Assembly: GCF_040267685.1 (NCBI RefSeq)
Contig: NZ_CP158367.1
Location: forward strand, 434,001 to 498,000
Source of the DNA: Proteinivorax tanatarense
GTDB taxonomy: Bacteria; Bacillota; Proteinivoracia; Proteinivoracales; Proteinivoracaceae
DNA length: 64,000 nt
Direction of reading: 5' to 3'
Each line of letters begins with the position of its first letter. Position 1 is the first letter of the stretch. Below are positions 27,435-36,595 of the stretch, piece by piece. The position numbers were made by a program, and so were the translations under genes. Below the pieces are notes generated by a model, which had not been told where the DNA came from, did not search any database, and was given only the letters and a program-made list of their open reading frames with translations.

Positions 27435-27633
27435 AAATTCCATTCCCTTCTTTTTTTAAATTTAACATAATGATATCATAACTTCAGAAAAAGTAAATAT
27501 TTTTTTCTGAATACAGAAAATATTTTTTCATTTGTTTTTAAAAAGCTTTTCTAAAAAACTCTTTTTCCTTCGCTTTTAATAAATACTAATACTTGATTCT
27601 CAATCACTTCTAAAATAGGTAAATAGCTATCAT

Positions 27634-27762
27634 TTAACTGCTGCTGCCGTTGTTGCTGTTGTTACTGCGGCTTTTTTCAACATCAAAAGAACTATGTATC
27701 TCAGTATCTAGAAGTTCCTGTGTTTCTTCTGCGGTTAGGTTACGTTTACTTGCTAACGTCAT
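27634..27762 (-). CDS. Possible 42-residue protein
   Basis: The ATG at 27762 lies six bases after the stop of the gene at 27769-28131. A weak AAGAGA site overlaps that stop. The protein has an acidic helix-like start (LTAEETQELLDTEI) and a Ser/Asn/Gly tail. It could be a small real gene or a chance frame; codon usage is compatible with either. Confidence 0.3.
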   Translation of the reverse strand: MTLASKRNLTAEETQELLDTEIHSSFDVEKSRSNNSNNGSSS

Positions 27763-27768
27763 GTGCTG

Positions 27769-28131
27769 TTATCTCTTCTTTTCTTGGGCTATCATTGTTT
27801 CTAACCATTTACCCAAATCTGGCAAACCCAGTGGTTGACCATTCATTTTTTTTGATACTTCTCTAAATTGTCTAAGGGTGCCCATAAGAACAACATCTGT
27901 TGTTTTGTCTTTGCAATTAACAGTATTAGCGCTAACTGCAGCTTCGCCACCTTTTGAAAGCATCTCCTGCTTTAAAATGTTAGCAGCGGTGGTTGACATT
28001 TTGCTAATTTTAATTGTTTTAAAAATACTTTTTTCTGCCATTAGATTAATCGATGGCAAGCTTGCATTAACGGCTTCTACTTCTTTTTTGGCTTCCGAAA
28101 ATGTTGTTATATTTAATTCTTTTATCTCCAT
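27769..28131 (-). CDS. Stand-alone domain resembling the N-terminal region of clostridial dihydropteroate synthase
   Basis: 120 residues. The segment AANILKQEMLSKGGEAAVS, followed by TDVVLMGTLRQF and QPLGLPDL, resembles the extra N-terminal region seen ahead of the barrel in some Moorella/Desulfotomaculum-type FolP proteins, where it precedes the pterin-binding barrel. Here the barrel is absent and no folate gene is next door. It may act in trans, regulate, or be a relic. The start follows GGAGGC. The similarity is from memory and is the main uncertainty. Confidence 0.55.
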   Translation of the reverse strand: MEIKELNITTFSEAKKEVEAVNASLPSINLMAEKSIFKTIKISKMSTTAANILKQEMLSKGGEAAVSANTVNCKDKTTDVVLMGTLRQFREVSKKMNGQPLGLPDLGKWLETMIAQEKKR

Positions 28132-28419
28132 ATTAAGCCTCCTGGCAACCTATAATTTATATTTTCTTTAATGGATTTGTTGTGTTTAAATTATTTATCC
28201 TTTTACTATAGGGTAAACAATAATTTAACAGGAAAAACATGCTTTTGAACGAGCAAGTCTATAAATAAAATTATATCATCAAAATAATGGAATTTAAATA
28301 AAATCAGTTGTAAATCAAAAATATGTAATTGGTATATTACCCTTTAATATTAAAGAAAAATATTGTATAATGTGATAGATTTTAATAATATAATAGGTCA
28401 TTAGATGGAGGTGGCGACA

Positions 28420-29307
28420 ATGTATAAAATCATTGCTATTGATATTGATGGAACCCTTATAGATTCAGGGGGAAATATACAACCCAATACTGCAAAGGCA
28501 ATTAAAACTGCCTGTGCTCAAGGGATAGTAGTTACATTATCTACTGGAAGGAGCTATCACTCCGCACTTTACTATGCTAAAAAACTTAATATAAAAGCAC
28601 CTCTTATCAGCGCCAATGGCAGCATGATTCGCGATCCTTTAAATGGAGAGGTAAAGCAATGCCATAATTTTTCGAATAAAAATCTTAGCAAAATATTAGG
28701 TGCGCTTAAAAGCGAAAAAGAGCTATTTATTCAAGGTTACCATTTAGATGGTATAGTTTCCTTTGGCAAAAATAACATAATAAATTTAACTAAGATGTTA
28801 AATGGAACTAATAGATTCTCTTTAAAAAATACTTTGCGAATGTTAAAAGATTATAAAGAAAGCAAAGTTCGAATTAAAAGGAACCTAACAGTAGATGACG
28901 GGTATCAAATTCATAAATTTTTTATAGTAGGACCTAAAAAAGGGTGTAAATTTTTAGAGGAAAAGTTAGAAAGATTTCAGTGTGTTATTGAGCCCCACTA
29001 TATAGGAAATCATGGTTATTTAGAGATAATACCCAATAGGGTGTCTAAAGGAGAAGGGTTACGTTGGTTAGCTAAATACTACAATATCCCTATGGAACAA
29101 ACAATAGCCATAGGTGATAGCGGAAACGATGTTTCCATGTTTAAGAAATCTGGCATGGCAATAGCCATGGCAAATGGAACAAAGGAAGCCAAAAGCAATG
29201 CAGATCATATTACATTCAGTAATAATGACAACGGTGTTGCAACAGCGATAAAAGAGTTTGCATTAGTTAGTAAAAAAGATTTTGGTATAGTAAAGCGCAT
29301 AGTATAA
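28420..29307 (+). CDS. Cof-type HAD-superfamily phosphatase
   Basis: 295 residues from the ATG at 28420; the ATG at 28405 is part of the ATGGAGG ribosome site. Motif I DIDGTLID (nucleophile D8, acid D10), motif II TLSTGR, and motif III/IV with K and GDSGNDVSMF are present, with a large C2-type cap between. It is a cytosolic phosphatase acting on small phosphorylated metabolites such as sugar phosphates or flavin/pyridoxal compounds. The substrate cannot be read from the sequence. Confidence 0.9.
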   Translation: MYKIIAIDIDGTLIDSGGNIQPNTAKAIKTACAQGIVVTLSTGRSYHSALYYAKKLNIKAPLISANGSMIRDPLNGEVKQCHNFSNKNLSKILGALKSEKELFIQGYHLDGIVSFGKNNIINLTKMLNGTNRFSLKNTLRMLKDYKESKVRIKRNLTVDDGYQIHKFFIVGPKKGCKFLEEKLERFQCVIEPHYIGNHGYLEIIPNRVSKGEGLRWLAKYYNIPMEQTIAIGDSGNDVSMFKKSGMAIAMANGTKEAKSNADHITFSNNDNGVATAIKEFALVSKKDFGIVKRIV

Positions 29308-29310
29308 AAA

Positions 29311-29348
29311 CAAGACTTAATCATTAATTGATTAAGTCTTGTTTTTTT
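29311..29348 (+). terminator. Rho-independent terminator
   Basis: CAAGACTTAATCA and TGATTAAGTCTTG form a perfect 13-bp stem followed by TTTTTTT. The next 220 bases hold no gene that I can support. Confidence 0.9.
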
Positions 29349-29572
29349 ATGGCGGTTAACTGGCAGTAAATTTAAATCATCAGGAAAAAAACCAAAAGGT
29401 TAGTTTTTTACCAACAATCAATGAGGAATGGAGAAATTATTCAGCTATTGGTCGTTTTTTTATGCAACAAAGAAACGGCGTTGTAACTCAAATGAGATAA
29501 TTTTGCAAAAAAAGAAAAAGTTTGTTATAGTTGAGATGATAATAGAGAAGATGTAAATACAGGACTAGCTAG

Positions 29573-30165
29573 CATATCCGCAGGCAATGAATTACCTGAG
29601 ATAGTGGTAATCAGAGGTAAGAAGTCGGAGGTTGGTAAGTAGCGGGGAATTCATTCCCCGTGGAATGTGAGCAGAAATTGGTAGATATGTTTTGAACTAT
29701 GATATTAAATTTCACTGACGCTAGCATATCCGCAGGCAATGAATTACCTGCTACGGGTGTGATTGGAAGATGCCGTAGATGTTGGATGGTGTCGTAGCGG
29801 GGAATTTATTCCCCGTGGGAATGTGAGCAGAAATTGGTAGATAGGTTTTGAACTATGATATAGAACGTCACTGACGCTAGCATATCCGCAGGCAATGAAT
29901 TACCTGAGATAGTGGTAATCAGAGGTAAGAAGTCGGAGGTTGGTAAGTAGCGGGGAATTCATTCCCCGTGGATTGTGAGCATAGATTGGTAGATATGTTT
30001 TGAACTATGATATTGAACCTCACTGACGCTAGCATATCCGCAGGCAATGAATTACCTGCTACGGCGTGTGATTAGGAGATGTCGTAGATGTTGGATGGTG
30101 TCGTAGCGGGGAATTCATTCCCCGTGGGGTTGCGTGCTGAAAATGGGAGATTTATTCCATGAATG
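29573..30165 (+). repeat. REP/BIME-like tandem array 2, four units left of the transposase
   Basis: Units begin at 29573, 29725, 29881 and 30033 (spacing 152, 156, 152). Units 1 and 3 carry a different inter-hairpin spacer (GAGATAGTGGTAATCAG…GTAAGTAG) from units 2 and 4 (CTACGG…GTCGTAG), so the two spacer types alternate. The last linker breaks off near 30165, where the transposase region begins. Confidence 0.93.
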
Positions 30166-30227
30166 TGGTTGTTTGTAACTTTCTTTTTTTATATTTTGGG
30201 ATATAAAAATATGAGGAGGTGAACGTA

Positions 30228-30713
30228 GTGCCTCTTAAACATTATTACCAAGGACACCATTATTATTTCATAACTACAATAACTAAAAATCGAACACCTA
30301 TATTTGAAGATACTATTGCCTGTGAGTTATTTTTGAATATTTTAACCTACCATAAATTTAACTGTAACTATAACATCATAGCTTTTGTTATCATGCCTGA
30401 CCATGCTCATATAGTTATACAGCCCACTAATGAAGAAAATAACATCTCTCTAATTATGAAAAAAATAAAAGGTAGCTTTTCAAGGTGTTATAACAAAAAA
30501 TATCACAGGCATGGTGCAGTTTTCCAACAAGGATTTTATGATAGGATAGTCAAAGATGAAAAAGAACTAGAAAAAACAATAGATTATATCCATCATAATC
30601 CAGTGAGATCTAAGTTAGTTTCAGAGGCAGATAAATACAATTATTCAAGTTATAATTTTTATCATAATAATTATAAGAGATTTAGTTTGATATTACATAA
30701 TGATTTTGATTAA
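30228..30713 (+). CDS. REP-associated tyrosine transposase (RAYT, Y1/HUH family)
   Basis: 161 residues from the GTG at 30228, six bases after AGGAGGTG; the GTG at 30219 lies inside that site. The HUH metal motif is H59-A-H61 in MPDHAHIVI. The likely catalytic tyrosine is Y120 in IDYIHHNPV, and QGFYDRIV is also typical of RAYTs. Known TnpA-REP enzymes cut single-stranded REP hairpins guided by a GTAG foot; both features are in the flanking units. The gene occupies the linker of one repeat unit, with arrays on both sides. It appears intact, so the system may be active. Confidence 0.93.
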   Translation: MPLKHYYQGHHYYFITTITKNRTPIFEDTIACELFLNILTYHKFNCNYNIIAFVIMPDHAHIVIQPTNEENNISLIMKKIKGSFSRCYNKKYHRHGAVFQQGFYDRIVKDEKELEKTIDYIHHNPVRSKLVSEADKYNYSSYNFYHNNYKRFSLILHNDFD

Positions 30714-30732
30714 AAACTCTAACTGACGCTAG

Positions 30733-33009
30733 CATATCCGCAGGCAATGAATTACCTGCTACGGGTGTGATTGGAAGATGCCGTAGATGTTGGATAATGT
30801 CGTAGCGGGGAATTCATTCCCCGTGGGAATGTGAGCATAGATTGGCAGATATGTTTTGAACTATGATATTGAACCTTACTGACGCTAGCATATCCGCAGG
30901 CAATGAATTACCTGCTACGGGTGTGATTGGAAGATGCCGTAGATGTTGGATAATGTCGTAGCGGGGAATTCATTCCCCGTGGGAATGTGAGCATAGATTG
31001 GCAGATATGTTTTGAACTATGATATTGAACCTTACTGACGCTAGCATATCCGCAGGCAATGAATTACCTGCTACGGGTGTGATTGGAAGATGCCGTAGAT
31101 GTTGGATAATGTCGTAGCGGGGAATTCATTCCCCGTGGGAATGTGAGCATAGATTGGCAGATATGTTTTGAACTATGATATTGAACCTTACTGACGCTAG
31201 CATATCCGCAGGCAATGAATTACCTGCTACGGGTGTGATTGGAAGATGCCGTAGATGTTGGATAATGTCGTAGCGGGGAATTCATTCCCCGTGGGAATGT
31301 GAGCATAGATTGGCAGATATGTTTTGAACTATGATATTGAACCTTACTGACGCTAGCATATCCGCAGGCAATGAATTACCTGCTACGGGTGTGATTGGAA
31401 GATGCCGTAGATGTTGGATAATGTCGTAGCGGGGAATTCATTCCCCGTGGGAATGTGAGCATAGATTGGCAGATATGTTTTGAACTATGATATTGAACCT
31501 TACTGACGCTAGCATATCCGCAGGCAATGAATTACCTGCTACGGGTGTGATTGGAAGATGCCGTAGATGTTGGATAATGTCGTAGCGGGGAATTCATTCC
31601 CCGTGGGAATGTGAGCATAGATTGGCAGATATGTTTTGAACTATGATATTGAACCTTACTGACGCTAGCATATCCGCAGGCAATGAATTACCTGCTACGG
31701 GTGTGATTGGAAGATGCCGTAGATGTTGGATAATGTCGTAGCGGGGAATTCATTCCCCGTGGGAATGTGAGCATAGATTGGCAGATATGTTTTGAACTAT
31801 GATATTGAACCTTACTGACGCTAGCATATCCGCAGGCAATGAATTACCTGCTACGGGTGTGATTGGAAGATGCCGTAGATGTTGGATAATGTCGTAGCGG
31901 GGAATTCATTCCCCGTGGGAATGTGAGCATAGATTGGCAGATATGTTTTGAACTATGATATTGAACCTTACTGACGCTAGCATATCCGCAGGCAATGAAT
32001 TACCTGCTACGGGTGTGATTGGAAGATGCCGTAGATGTTGGATAATGTCGTAGCGGGGAATTCATTCCCCGTGGGAATGTGAGCATAGATTGGCAGATAT
32101 GTTTTGAACTATGATATTGAACCTTACTGACGCTAGCATATCCGCAGGCAATGAATTACCTGCTACGGGTGTGATTGGAAGATGCCGTAGATGTTGGATA
32201 ATGTCGTAGCGGGGAATTCATTCCCCGTGGGAATGTGAGCATAGATTGGCAGATATGTTTTGAACTATGATATTGAACCTTACTGACGCTAGCATATCCG
32301 CAGGCAATGAATTACCTGCTACGGGTGTGATTGGAAGATGCCGTAGATGTTGGATAATGTCGTAGCGGGGAATTCATTCCCCGTGGGAATGTGAGCATAG
32401 ATTGGCAGATATGTTTTGAACTATGATATTGAACCTTACTGACGCTAGCATATCCGCAGGCAATGAATTACCTGCTACGGGTGTGATTGGAAGATGCCGT
32501 AGATGTTGGATAATGTCGTAGCGGGGAATTCATTCCCCGTGGAATGTGAGCAGAAATTGGTAGATATGTTTTGAACTATGATATTGAACCTCACTGACGC
32601 TAGCATATCCGCAGGCAATGAATTGCCTGCTACGGGTGTGATTGGAAGATGCCGTAGATGTTGGATAATGTCGTAGCGGGGAATTCATTCCCCGTGGAAT
32701 GTGAGCAGAAATTGGTAGAAATGTTTTGAATTATGATATTGAATTTCACTTATGCTACCATATCCGCAGGCAATGAATTGCCTGCTACGGCGTGTGATTA
32801 GGAGATGTCGTAGATGTTGGATGGTGTCGTAGCGGGGAATTTATTCCCCGTGGGAATGTGAGCATAGATTGGTAGATATGTTTTGAACTATGATATTGAA
32901 CCTCACTGACGCTTCCATATCCGCAGGCAATGAATTACCTGCTACGGCGTGTGAGTGGGGGTGTCGTAGATGTTGGATGGTGTCGTAGCGGGGAATTCAT
33001 TCCCCGTGG
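30733..33009 (+). repeat. REP/BIME-like tandem array 3, fifteen units right of the transposase, eleven identical
   Basis: Units begin at 30733 and then every 156 bases to 32449, followed by units at 32604, 32759 and 32916. From 30733 to 32448 I see eleven copies with no difference; the last four are diverged. Each unit has the two GTAG-footed hairpins described for array 1. The array ends 32 bases before the pepF start and leaves only its ribosome site between. Confidence 0.95.
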
Positions 33010-33041
33010 GATTTATAAAATGAAACTGGAGGGATTTTATA

Positions 33042-34838
33042 ATGGCAAAATCATTACCATTAAGAAATGAAATTGACAGAAAATATAAATGGAAAGTAGA
33101 GGATATATATGAAAATTGGTCTAAGTGGCAGACCGATTACGATGATGTCAAGAAAAAAATTGAAAGGTTTGAAAAGTATAAAGGAAAATTAAATGACGAA
33201 AAAGCCTTGCTAGAATGTCTTTATTTGAGAGACGAACTAGGTGAAAAACTAGGCAAACTATTTACTTTTACTAGCTTAAAGAGAGATGAAGACACTTCCA
33301 ACTCAACGCATCAAACTTATTACCAAAAAGGTGAAACTTTATATTCACAGGCGATGACCGCCATTTCTTTTATCGTCCCTGAAATACTATCATTGGGTAA
33401 AAGCAAAATAGAAAAACTTTTAGAGCAAGAGCCAAAACTTCAATTCTACAGCTTTTATTTAGAGAATATCTTAAGGTTAGAGCCTCATACTTTATCTATG
33501 GAAGAGGAAAAACTTTTATCTTTATCCCAAGAACTTAACAACGGGCCAGCATCGGTGTTTGGAATGTTTAACAATGCAGATATTAAATTCCCCACTATTA
33601 ATGATGAAAATGGACAAAAAGTTGAACTTTCCCATGGTAGATATGTAAAATTTTTAATGTCCAAAGATCGTAGGGTGCGTCAAGAAGCCTTTGAAGCCAT
33701 GTACTCAACTTATGATAAATTTAAAAATACCTTAGCAGCTAATTACGGAACCAGAATAAAAGGGGATATATTCTATGCTAAAGCTAGAAAGTACAATAAC
33801 TCTTTAGAAGCGGAGCTATATCCTGATAACATTCCTACCGAAGTGTATTACAACGTAGTAGACACTATTAACAAACACTTAAAATCACTGCATCGGTATG
33901 TGGCTCTAAAAAAGAAAATGCTAAAATTAGAAAAACTGCACATGTACGATGTCTATACTCCCTTAGCATCCAACTTCTCTATGGAAATTCCCTACGAAGA
34001 AGCAAAAAAAATAGTGCTTAAGGGATGCGAAAAGCTGGGAGAAGAATATATTGGTATAATGGATAAAGGTCTGGAAGAAGGTTGGATTGACGTTTATGAG
34101 AACAAAGGAAAAAGAAGTGGAGCATACTCTTCGGGATCTTATGGCACAAAACCGTATATTTTATTAAACTATGATGACACGTTAAACTCAACATTTACAT
34201 TAGCACATGAGCTGGGACATTCTATTCATAGCTATCTTTCTCAAAAAAATCAGCCGTTTACATACTCTCGGTACAATATATTTGCTGCGGAAGTAGCTTC
34301 GACAGTTAATGAAGCTCTTTTAAATGATTATTTAATGGAAACAACTACAGATAAAGAAAAAAGGTTTTATATTATAAACCAATACTTAGAAGCAATAAGA
34401 GGCACAGTTTTTCGTCAAGCAATGTTTGCAGAATTTGAGTTAAAAGCCCATGAATTAGTTGAAGAAGGCAACCCAATTACCGCAGACGCATTACAGAATT
34501 TGTGGATAAATCTTAACGAAAAGTATTTTGGTCACGATGCTGTCATTGATGAGCCCATTAGTATGGAATGGGCTAGAATTCCACATTTTTATAGAAGTTA
34601 TTATGTCTTTAAGTATGTAACTGGATTTTCTGCAGCTACATCTATAGCAGAGGATATTCTAAGTAATAAACCTCAAGCTAAAGAAAATTACCTAGCTTTC
34701 TTAAAAGGTGGAGGCAGTGATTATGCAATGAACTTGCTAAAAAAAGCAGGGGTAGATATGACTAAACCAGACCCGATAGAAAAAACTATAGCTGTATTTG
34801 ATAGATTAATGGATGAATTAGAAGAATTGATGTCTTGA
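33042..34838 (+). CDS. pepF: Oligoendopeptidase F (M3 family zinc metallopeptidase)
   Basis: 598 residues, the usual length. The zinc site is H389-E-L-G-H393, with the third ligand expected in AAEVASTVNEAL about 25 residues later. N-terminal helices form the closed channel that limits substrates to peptides of roughly 7-20 residues. It is cytosolic and feeds peptide catabolism. The start follows GGAGGGA immediately after a repeat array, so its promoter either lies in or beyond the array. Confidence 0.95.
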   Translation: MAKSLPLRNEIDRKYKWKVEDIYENWSKWQTDYDDVKKKIERFEKYKGKLNDEKALLECLYLRDELGEKLGKLFTFTSLKRDEDTSNSTHQTYYQKGETLYSQAMTAISFIVPEILSLGKSKIEKLLEQEPKLQFYSFYLENILRLEPHTLSMEEEKLLSLSQELNNGPASVFGMFNNADIKFPTINDENGQKVELSHGRYVKFLMSKDRRVRQEAFEAMYSTYDKFKNTLAANYGTRIKGDIFYAKARKYNNSLEAELYPDNIPTEVYYNVVDTINKHLKSLHRYVALKKKMLKLEKLHMYDVYTPLASNFSMEIPYEEAKKIVLKGCEKLGEEYIGIMDKGLEEGWIDVYENKGKRSGAYSSGSYGTKPYILLNYDDTLNSTFTLAHELGHSIHSYLSQKNQPFTYSRYNIFAAEVASTVNEALLNDYLMETTTDKEKRFYIINQYLEAIRGTVFRQAMFAEFELKAHELVEEGNPITADALQNLWINLNEKYFGHDAVIDEPISMEWARIPHFYRSYYVFKYVTGFSAATSIAEDILSNKPQAKENYLAFLKGGGSDYAMNLLKKAGVDMTKPDPIEKTIAVFDRLMDELEELMS

Positions 34839-34842
34839 TGTA

Positions 34843-34869
34843 AAAAAAGAGCCTTAGGGCTCTTTTTTT
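34843..34869 (+). terminator. Rho-independent terminator
   Basis: AAAAAAAGAGCC and GGGCTCTTTTTTT with a 3-base loop. Confidence 0.9.
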
Positions 34870-34949
34870 ACAATTATAAATGATTTTTTATCGCAGTTTA
34901 TTTAACTGTATGGGGTACTAAAGTCAAAATTAGCTCATTGTCCAATTAT

Positions 34950-34974
34950 CAATCAGCAGAAAGGAGACTGATTG
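34950..34974 (+). other. CAATCAG hairpin, copy B
   Basis: CAATCAG (34950-34956) pairs with CTGATTG (34968-34974) around a purine-rich 11-base loop that contains AAGGAGA. It lies in the 337-base gap 34839-35175, which otherwise shows only AT-rich sequence. Confidence 0.45.
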
Positions 34975-35175
34975 AATTGTCAATTTATCTCATAAAAAAA
35001 GAAATAAGATTAAAAAACCTTAATGTTTCATTGTAGTTTGTTGTTATCTGTTATCCGCTGTGATATTTTTAAGTAAATAAAAAAATATAAATACATCTGT
35101 TTTTATAAAGCATAGTATATAAAAGATTGATTTTTAGTCGAGCAAAAGTTTACTTTAGAAAGGTGGCTAATTTTA

Positions 35176-35460
35176 ATGAGGGTGCTTTATTTGGAAATGG
35201 ACTTTAAAATTTATCAGTGTGAGAGTTTAAAGGTTAAACGCAATATTAGCAATAGCTTAGCCGAAAAACTTAGAAATAAGTTTAATGTTTCTGTTGCTCA
35301 AAAACACTTCCCCAATCAAAAAAATAAATTTATGTTGGGAATTTGTAGTGTATCGATAAATCTGCAACAATTGGATAAACTAAGACAGAGAATAGTTAAC
35401 TATATCGATAATTCTGAACATGAAATTGAAGTAGATGCAATTCACCATGAGATTTTGTAA
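35176..35460 (+). CDS. DUF503 (YlxP-like) family protein
   Basis: 94 residues. The pattern of an N-terminal beta strand, S-L-K-x-KR near residue 17, then FNVSVAQ and a C-terminal helix pair matches DUF503, a small ferredoxin-like fold often encoded near ribosome-maturation genes. Function unknown. Here it is isolated rather than next to rbfA. The AGAAAGGTGG site precedes the ATG. Confidence 0.75.
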   Translation: MRVLYLEMDFKIYQCESLKVKRNISNSLAEKLRNKFNVSVAQKHFPNQKNKFMLGICSVSINLQQLDKLRQRIVNYIDNSEHEIEVDAIHHEIL

Positions 35461-35523
35461 AGAATAAAATGGTATTTTACGCATAAATATTGTATTAAAA
35501 CACAATAGAAAATTACGTAATGG

Positions 35524-35606
35524 TCTGGGTAAAGATTGGTGAATTTCTACTATTCACCCGGGTTATTTTGACCCGAGCTATTAAAGAAACAGGATGAATA
35601 CCCAGA
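35524..35606 (+). ncRNA. Candidate three-way-junction RNA
   Basis: Three nested or adjacent stems are visible: TCTGGGTA (35524-35531) with TACCCAGA (35599-35606), GGTGAAT (35538) with ATTCACC (35552), and CGGGT (35559) with ACCCG (35571). All pairs are Watson-Crick. No T-run follows, so it is not a simple terminator. No known family recognised. Confidence 0.4.
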
Positions 35607-35687
35607 TAAAGAAAAGGCGAATTATAAAATTATTTATAAAAAATCCTTTAAACTAGGATGTGTTTTTATAACTATAACAAGATGATA

Positions 35688-35807
35688 GGTAATTGCAAAT
35701 GAGAACAGATCACCCCAAGAACTCAGAATAACATATAAGGTAGTTTAGGGGGTTTTAAAAAAATTTATTATATCAAAATATCAAGTGTTTTAGAGTTTGC
35801 AATCGCC
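35688..35807 (+). promoter_or_regulatory. Dispersed leader element upstream of the 35836 gene
   Basis: The ends GGTAATTGCAAA and TTTGCAATCGCC pair at 11 of 12 positions. The interior shares CTCAGAAT-ACA and GGTAG-TT-GGGGG with the nagA and yedF elements. It ends 28 bases before the ATG. Confidence 0.55.
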
Positions 35808-35835
35808 AATAAAAGAAGAAAATAGGAGGGTACCC

Positions 35836-36246
35836 ATGGGTCACCGAATAAAAGGACTTGGCTATACCGTTTTATATGGTGATAAAGCAAAAGATATGGG
35901 GGAGTATGCTTTGCTATCGTTAAAAAGGTTGTCGCCAAAATTAAAAAACCAGTATTTTTCTTGGGACTCAAAATACTGTATCGAAAAAATAAAAGGGCAG
36001 TTTGGCCATCCTAGCTATGTTATAGATGGTCTTTATAGTGGCGAGGTAAAGGTATGGGTTTTATTAACTTCAACTGGAAATGTGATTTATATTGAGGGTT
36101 GGCCTTCAGTAGAGCCGGCAGCTCTATACGTTCATTGCAAAACTTTTGATGAAACAATCACCACTTTTTGCAAATGGTTAACGGTATCTAATAATGCTAA
36201 ACACTTAAAGGTATTAGATGGAGGTAAAACAGTTGCATACTCATAA
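35836..36246 (+). CDS. Protein of unknown function, 136 residues
   Basis: The ATG at 35836 follows AGGAGGG; a longer reading from 35797 has no ribosome site. It is soluble with mixed alpha/beta pattern: a short basic N-terminus, YALLSLKRLSPKLK, then a beta-rich core with VWVLLTSTGNVIYIEG and a C-terminal KVLDGGKTVAYS. No signal peptide or membrane segment. No family recognised. It carries the dispersed leader element. Confidence 0.7.
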   Translation: MGHRIKGLGYTVLYGDKAKDMGEYALLSLKRLSPKLKNQYFSWDSKYCIEKIKGQFGHPSYVIDGLYSGEVKVWVLLTSTGNVIYIEGWPSVEPAALYVHCKTFDETITTFCKWLTVSNNAKHLKVLDGGKTVAYS

Positions 36247-36311
36247 AAAAGAATATTTTCAAGTCGATAGAAACACACTAATAGCATAATATTGTCTAAG
36301 GAGGTTGCAAA

Positions 36312-36497
36312 GTGAAAGAAGTTAGGCTAGGAGATGTCCAATTCACCCCTAGGGTGTCAGAAGAAATCATCGACCAGTTTATTAGAGATTTACCAGAACA
36401 TAAAAAAGAATCCCTATATGAAATAATGAAACAATTATCAGACCATGACTTAATAGAGCTTCAAGGGTTTAAATATTCCCAAGATGAAGATTGCTAA
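36312..36497 (+). CDS. Small acidic protein of unknown function, 61 residues
   Basis: The GTG follows AAGGAGGTTG. The sequence is largely helical, with HKKESLYEIMKQLSDHDLIEL in the middle, and ends DEDC. It lies just before the germination operon and has its own terminator. Not recognised. Confidence 0.6.
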   Translation: MKEVRLGDVQFTPRVSEEIIDQFIRDLPEHKKESLYEIMKQLSDHDLIELQGFKYSQDEDC

Positions 36498-36538
36498 AAC
36501 ACTGCTCCGAATAATTTCGGTAGCGGTGTTTATTTTTT
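36497..36538 (+). terminator. Rho-independent terminator before the ger operon
   Basis: AAACACTGCTCCGAA pairs with TTCGGTAGCGGTGTTT (one bulge and wobble) and is followed by ATTTTTTAT. Confidence 0.8.
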
Positions 36539-36595
36539 ATGTTATTAGGTAAAACTATGCAATATCACTAAATTTGTTTTTAGGAGGCATTGGGC

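Noticed and set aside
30219-30227. GTG at 30219 as the start of the transposase
   Set aside because: It is inside the AGGAGGTG ribosome site; the GTG at 30228 has proper spacing and begins with the family's usual N-terminus.
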